Assembly (NCBI RefSeq): GCF_002836205.1
Contig: NZ_PJBE01000012.1
Span: 1,016,735-1,080,734, forward strand
Source: Shewanella sp. Choline-02u-19
GTDB taxonomy: Bacteria > Pseudomonadota > Gammaproteobacteria > Enterobacterales > Shewanellaceae
DNA length: 64,000 nt
Reading direction: 5' to 3'
The position numbers and the translations under genes were made by a program. Under the pieces are notes generated by a model that saw only the letters and a list, made by a program, of their open reading frames with translations, ran no database searches and was not told the DNA's origin. Shown piece by piece: positions 59,817-64,000 of the stretch (positions are counted from its first letter, which is position 1; each line of letters starts with the position of its first letter).

Positions 59817-62390
59817 ATGCGACTCGACCGTATGACAAATAAATTCCAAATTGCTATCTCGGATGCTCAATCATTGGCATTGGGCCGAGACCACCAATTT
59901 ATAGAGCCAGCCCACTTGATGATGGCATTGCTGAATCAAGACGGCGGTTCCATTCACCCATTATTGACCCAAGCGGGCATTAAGGTGAGTACTTTGCGCT
60001 CGTTACTGAGCCAAGAGTTAGAACAACGACCAAAAGTAGAAGGCACGGGCGGAGATGTTCAGTTATCTCAAGCGCTGATCCGTGTGCTGAATTTGTGCGA
60101 TAAATTAGCGCAAAAGCGCAAAGACAAATTTATCTCAAGTGAGCTATTTGTATTAGCTGCACTCGAAGGGAGTGATGCCCTAGCACAGGCGTTAAAGAAG
60201 TCTGGTGCAACAAAAGCGTTAATGGAGTCGACCATAGAACAGATGCGTAATGGCCAAAAGGTTGATGATCCTAATGCTGAGGATCAACGTCAAGCGCTGA
60301 AAAAGTTCACCGTTGATCTCACTGAGCGAGCAGAGCAGGGCAAGTTAGACCCCGTAATTGGTCGTGATGACGAAATTCGTCGTACGATCCAAGTATTGCA
60401 ACGTCGTAGTAAAAATAATCCTGTATTGATCGGTGATCCCGGGGTCGGTAAGACGGCCATTGTTGAAGGGTTAGCACAGCGGATCATTAACAATGAAGTA
60501 CCTGAAGGCATTAAAAATAAGCGGGTACTATCTTTGGATATGGGCGCATTGATTGCTGGTGCGAAATATCGTGGTGAATTTGAAGAACGTCTAAAAGCGG
60601 TTCTTAATGAGCTTTCTCAAGAAGAGGGCCAAGTTATCCTCTTTATTGATGAACTGCACACTATGGTCGGTGCTGGTAAAGGCGATGGCGCAATGGATGC
60701 GGGAAATATGCTTAAACCAGCATTGGCACGTGGCGATCTACATTGTGTCGGTGCGACAACATTAGATGAGTACAGAAAATATATTGAAAAGGATGCTGCG
60801 TTAGAGCGTCGTTTTCAAAAAGTGCTGGTGGATGAGCCTAACGTTGAAGATACCATTGCTATTTTACGTGGTCTCAAAGAGCGTTATGAGCTGCATCATC
60901 ATGTTGAAATTACTGACCCTGCAATTGTTGCGGCTGCGACCATGTCTAATCGCTATATTTCAGACAGAAAGCTACCTGACAAAGCGATCGACCTGATTGA
61001 TGAAGCTGCATCGAGCATCAGAATCCAGATAGATTCGAAGCCCGAATCTCTCGATCGACTCGAACGTCGTGCTATTCAGTTAAAACTTGAAGAGCAAGCG
61101 GTAAGGAAAGAGGAAGATGAAGCGAGTTTACGACGTTTAGAGGTACTTCGCACTGAGCTAAAAGAGGTTGAGGCAAAAGCGGCTGAGCTAAATGAGATTT
61201 GGCACACCGAAAAAGCCGCGCTTGCTGGGACCCAGCATATCAAGGCTGATTTAGAGCAGGCTAGAATGGATTTAGAGGTCGCGAGACGTGCCGGTGATTT
61301 AACGCGGATGTCAGAGTTACAGTATGGCCGTATCCCCGCGCTTGAAAAACAGCTCGACTTGGCAGCCCAAGCTGAAATGCAAGATATGACCTTACTGCGT
61401 AATAAAGTGACAGACGTTGAGATCGCTGAAGTGTTATCTAAAGCGACCGGGATCCCAGTGTCAAAGATGCTTGAAGGCGAGCGGGAAAAGTTATTGCAGA
61501 TGGAAGATGCGTTACATGAACGCGTCATCGGTCAGAACGAAGCGGTTGATTCTGTATCTAATGCGATTCGTCGCAGTAGAGCAGGCCTTTCCGATCCGAG
61601 TCGTCCTATCGGTTCTTTTCTATTTTTAGGTCCGACGGGAGTGGGGAAAACAGAGCTTTGTAAGTCACTGGCCAAGTTTCTATTTGATACTGAATCTGCA
61701 CTAGTACGAATTGATATGTCTGAGTTTATGGAGAAGCATTCTGTATCACGTTTGGTCGGAGCGCCTCCTGGATATGTAGGTTATGAAGAGGGCGGCTATT
61801 TAACTGAAGCGGTAAGACGTAAACCTTATTCTGTTATTTTGCTTGATGAGGTCGAAAAGGCACATCCTGATGTGTTTAATATCTTATTACAGGTATTAGA
61901 TGATGGTCGTTTAACTGATGGCCAAGGTCGAACTGTCGATTTTCGTAATACGGTAGTGATCATGACGTCAAATCTCGGTTCTGATGTTATTCAAGCAGGC
62001 TTTGGTGCACAAAGCTACGAAGAGATGAAGTCCAATGTGATGCAGGTCGTGACGCAGCACTTTAGACCGGAGTTTTTAAACCGTATTGACGAATCCGTGG
62101 TTTTCCATCCGCTGGATAAAGCTAATATTGCCCATATTGCTGCGATTCAAATAGAGGCGCTACAGCTTAGGTTGGCTGAAAAAGACTACGAGCTTGAGAT
62201 CAGTGCTGAAGCATTAGCCGTTATTGCGGATGCGGGATACGATCCTATTTATGGGGCGAGACCGCTAAAACGAGCTCTACAGCAAGAGGTTGAAAATCCA
62301 CTAGCTCAAAAGATCTTAAGCGGACAACTTCAACCTGGAACGCCGATACAAGTCTCGGTTGTCGCGGGACAACTCAACTTTACGCAGTAA
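59817..62390 (+). CDS. clpB: ClpB disaggregase chaperone
   Basis: About 857 residues, the family length. N-domain (MRLDRMTNKFQIAISDAQSLALG), first AAA+ with Walker A GDPGVGKT near residue 205 and Walker B VILFIDELHTMVGAGK, a coiled-coil middle domain (residues ~405-525), then second AAA+ with GPTGVGKTELCKSLAK, VILLDEVEKAHPDVFN and GARPLKRAL. With DnaK it pulls proteins out of aggregates. I chose the second of two tandem ATGs because GGAGG then has a proper spacing. The heat-shock promoter and a strong terminator frame it. Confidence 0.96.
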   Translation: MRLDRMTNKFQIAISDAQSLALGRDHQFIEPAHLMMALLNQDGGSIHPLLTQAGIKVSTLRSLLSQELEQRPKVEGTGGDVQLSQALIRVLNLCDKLAQKRKDKFISSELFVLAALEGSDALAQALKKSGATKALMESTIEQMRNGQKVDDPNAEDQRQALKKFTVDLTERAEQGKLDPVIGRDDEIRRTIQVLQRRSKNNPVLIGDPGVGKTAIVEGLAQRIINNEVPEGIKNKRVLSLDMGALIAGAKYRGEFEERLKAVLNELSQEEGQVILFIDELHTMVGAGKGDGAMDAGNMLKPALARGDLHCVGATTLDEYRKYIEKDAALERRFQKVLVDEPNVEDTIAILRGLKERYELHHHVEITDPAIVAAATMSNRYISDRKLPDKAIDLIDEAASSIRIQIDSKPESLDRLERRAIQLKLEEQAVRKEEDEASLRRLEVLRTELKEVEAKAAELNEIWHTEKAALAGTQHIKADLEQARMDLEVARRAGDLTRMSELQYGRIPALEKQLDLAAQAEMQDMTLLRNKVTDVEIAEVLSKATGIPVSKMLEGEREKLLQMEDALHERVIGQNEAVDSVSNAIRRSRAGLSDPSRPIGSFLFLGPTGVGKTELCKSLAKFLFDTESALVRIDMSEFMEKHSVSRLVGAPPGYVGYEEGGYLTEAVRRKPYSVILLDEVEKAHPDVFNILLQVLDDGRLTDGQGRTVDFRNTVVIMTSNLGSDVIQAGFGAQSYEEMKSNVMQVVTQHFRPEFLNRIDESVVFHPLDKANIAHIAAIQIEALQLRLAEKDYELEISAEALAVIADAGYDPIYGARPLKRALQQEVENPLAQKILSGQLQPGTPIQVSVVAGQLNFTQ

Positions 62391-62425
62391 CACCGTCGTT
62401 TAGTCGGTAACTCTGTTCGTTTTAT

Positions 62426-62457
62426 AGTGGCATCAACGAAAGTTGATGTCACTTTTT
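62426..62457 (+). terminator. Terminator after clpB
   Basis: AGTGGCATCAAC GAAA GTTGATGTCACT followed by TTTT: a 12-bp stem with one G-T pair and a GAAA tetraloop. Confidence 0.92.
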
Positions 62458-62685
62458 GATGTATCACTAGCAATTTATATTCTATTGCTAGTACAGCTTT
62501 ACTTCCCTTGTAGTGTCAAGCCTACCGAATAGAACGACTTCTGCATCATATTGACCATATGTTTGTATTATCCAATTATTCAACAATACTTAATGTTATT
62601 AAAATAATATAGATAGCGGTCAGTAGCAGTGTTCAAGTACCACGGCTATTGGGGGCATTTAACTTAATTACAGGGAGGCAATAGT

Positions 62686-63009
62686 ATGAAACGTCAGTTA
62701 ACAATTATCGTTTTAGCGTCAATGACAATCGTAGGTTGTGCAGACTCAAACCGTGACAAAGAGCAAACATCGGCGCCCTATATTGGTGAGGGTAATCAAG
62801 AATATGAAAGCTTGTATCATTATGGATATTATCGTGGTTGTAAAAATGCTTATGTAATGAAGAAACAACAAGCAGAGCTTTATGACTCAGTAGCGAAGGA
62901 TACAGCCCTTGATGGGCTTGATAAATTTGATGATGGTTGGAAAGCGGGTCTTAAAGCATGTGAAGATGGTGTGACGCGTTCAATGTATAACCTTACGGCT
63001 AGCAAGTAG
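62686..63009 (+). CDS. Small lipoprotein, unknown family
   Basis: 107 residues. The N-terminus has a lipobox ending VGC (IVLASMTIVGCADSN), so it should be membrane-anchored. The mature part has YHYGYYRGCKNAYVMKKQQ and a later Cys (LKACEDG), likely a disulfide pair, and GWKAG-type repeats (DDGWKAGLKACEDGV). GGGAGG stands before the ATG. I recognise no family. Confidence 0.72.
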   Translation: MKRQLTIIVLASMTIVGCADSNRDKEQTSAPYIGEGNQEYESLYHYGYYRGCKNAYVMKKQQAELYDSVAKDTALDGLDKFDDGWKAGLKACEDGVTRSMYNLTASK

Positions 63010-63020
63010 CTCGTGGGCTT

Positions 63021-63047
63021 GAAACAGACTCAAACGGAGTCTGTTTC
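63021..63047. terminator. Hairpin between convergent small genes
   Basis: GAAACAGACTC AAACG GAGTCTGTTTC: a perfect 11-bp stem between the lipoprotein gene and the DUF4124 gene; the plus strand continues into a T-rich stretch. Confidence 0.7.
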
Positions 63048-63070
63048 TATATTTGCTCGTTCAATGTTCG

Positions 63071-63580
63071 TTAGTTCTCGCAAAATAAAGAGACACGCTC
63101 TTTTTGTTCGGTAATAGCAGCTTGTCGCTGCTCTTCTGTCATTGCTACGGTTTTGCCTGTATCTGCACTCTTTTTATTAAGTTTTGAATGACTGCTTAAT
63201 ACATTCAGGCTGTGCTTAGCACTTTCGCAAATTGTTTTAGCTTGTGCTTTATCTGATTTCTTTATTGCGAGTGCCGACTTCTCTAACTCCGTAGGGACTT
63301 TTACTAATGGGGCCGAGACTGTTGGCGCTACACTGCCTATTTTAGCCGGCTGAATGTCTTCGCTATAGATTTTTTTAGCTTCTTTTTGCGCGGGAGGTTC
63401 CTGACTAAAGTGAGTTACGCCTTGTTCATCAACCCATGTATAAATTTCGCTAGCATATGAATGAGTGCTAAATAGACTCGCGAACAGTAAAACGCCACAA
63501 AGCTTTATCCAAAGCGATTGAGCTAATACACCTTGACTATGTCCGCTTCTAGTAAGGTCATTTGTTGGTTCTAATATCAT
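63071..63580 (-). CDS. DUF4124 domain-containing exported protein
   Basis: 169 residues. A signal peptide in an extended N-terminus (LCGVLLFASLFSTHSYAS) is followed by EIYTWVDEQGVTHFSQEPP, the DUF4124 core (Y.WvDe.G.thfs..pP). The remainder is a charged, probably flexible or coiled segment with two Cys (ICESAKH, LFCEN). AAGG is 6 bases before the ATG. The function of the family is unknown; it is common in gamma-proteobacterial envelopes. Confidence 0.8.
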   Translation of the reverse strand: MILEPTNDLTRSGHSQGVLAQSLWIKLCGVLLFASLFSTHSYASEIYTWVDEQGVTHFSQEPPAQKEAKKIYSEDIQPAKIGSVAPTVSAPLVKVPTELEKSALAIKKSDKAQAKTICESAKHSLNVLSSHSKLNKKSADTGKTVAMTEEQRQAAITEQKERVSLFCEN

Positions 63581-63879
63581 TTATTACCTTCCATAGCTTT
63601 ATCTATGATTAGTTTCGAAGATGCAACTAACATCACTCATGCTAGCGTGATAACGAGATTAATAGCAACTGAGAAAGTTTTACCTCTATATAGGTGAAAC
63701 AAAACGCTCTTACTCTATTTGCCCATTAAAATACGCTATGAAGACGTAAAACAATCAGAATAATAAGGCTGAGTATTAGAACAAATGGCAATCAGCGGCC
63801 TGTCTTGCATGATATATATTCATTGTGAGTGGTTTATGCGCAGGCAGCGCGTTTAATTACTTTTTATTCAGAAAGCCTC
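63581..63879. other. Intergenic region upstream of the rRNA promoter
   Basis: About 300 AT-rich bases with no gene seen. It holds the promoter of the DUF4124 gene (left end) and possible Fis or UP sites for the rRNA promoter (right end). Confidence 0.4.
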
Positions 63880-64000
63880 TTGTGCTCCATCAGTATTCCC
63901 CTATAATGCGCATCCACTGACACGGCACAGCAGGCCAACTACTTAGGTAGTACGGGACTTGCAGCAGTGTTAGAGAGTTAAAACTCTTCGGAGATTTGAT
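63880..64000 (+). promoter_or_regulatory. rRNA operon P1-type promoter and leader start
   Basis: TTGTGC at 63880-63885, a 16-base spacer and TATAATGCGC at 63902 give the layout of rrn P1 promoters, with a GC-rich discriminator typical of stringent control and a following CACTGACACGG as in E. coli rrn leaders. An AT-rich UP-like tract lies just upstream (63851-63870). The 16S gene is not reached. The clpB-rrn order is that of E. coli rrnG, which supports this reading. Confidence 0.82.

Noticed and set aside
1..64000. CRISPR array, prophage or IS element
   Set aside because: No regularly spaced direct repeats, phage structural genes, transposase or integrase were seen.

Overview
This window reads as chromosomal DNA of a marine gamma-proteobacterium close to Shewanella. 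The signs are the torECAD order with a small NapE-like torE, the hugA / tonB-exbB-exbD-hmuTUV / hutX-hutZ heme block, a NarQ-NarP pair beside nrfA, DUF2956, and the order bamD-rluD-yfiH-clpB followed by an rRNA promoter (the same order as at E. coli rrnG). Species cannot be fixed without a search.

Layout. 1-9.9 kb: the end of an OmpR-type response regulator, then mixed accessory genes (a lipoprotein with an EEILH motif, a 2OG-Fe(II) oxygenase, a TM2 protein, a DUF465 protein, a Tat-exported carotenoid oxygenase with a DUF2141 partner, a LytTR membrane regulator preceded by a tiny overlapping ORF, a LiaF-like protein, catB, a pilin-like protein, a membrane-anchored L7/L12-like domain). 10.1-14.8 kb: torECAD (TMAO respiration) behind three TorR-type boxes. 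15-19.5 kb: DUF2956, hutW with a Fur box, a RibD/DHFR-fold protein, a nitrilase, a GNAT acetyltransferase. 19.6-28.2 kb: Fur-controlled heme uptake, with the TonB energiser and heme ABC importer on the minus strand and the outer-membrane receptor, HutX and HutZ on the plus strand. 28.3-30.9 kb: an ABC exporter and a lipocalin.

30.9-33.2 kb is the clearest accessory patch: about 0.75 kb of tandem short hairpins with no believable gene, then three unrecognised AT-rich small genes. 33.4-38.6 kb: a FadD-type acyl-CoA ligase, ccoG, and a PAS/sigma-54 activator. 38.6-43.2 kb: yacL, narP-narQ and the divergent nrfA with a perfect NarP 7-2-7 site. 43.3-49.9 kb: an isochorismatase-like protein, glnK-amtB, secreted and TPR lipoproteins, aroG. 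50.3-52.4 kb: a cobalamin riboswitch and btuB, then tRNA-Phe.

52.9-57.0 kb holds a tight three-gene operon (RND/MMPL exporter, ferritin-like diiron protein, KAS III-type condensing enzyme) that matches no pathway I can name; it is the best candidate for an undescribed system. From 57 kb to the end the content is housekeeping: bamD, rluD, yfiH, clpB with a sigma-32 promoter, two small envelope proteins, and an rRNA P1 promoter whose 16S gene lies beyond the window.

Together the genes describe a facultative anaerobe that uses TMAO and nitrite as electron acceptors, needs much c-type heme, and takes up heme under iron limitation. I saw no CRISPR array, integrase, transposase or prophage.
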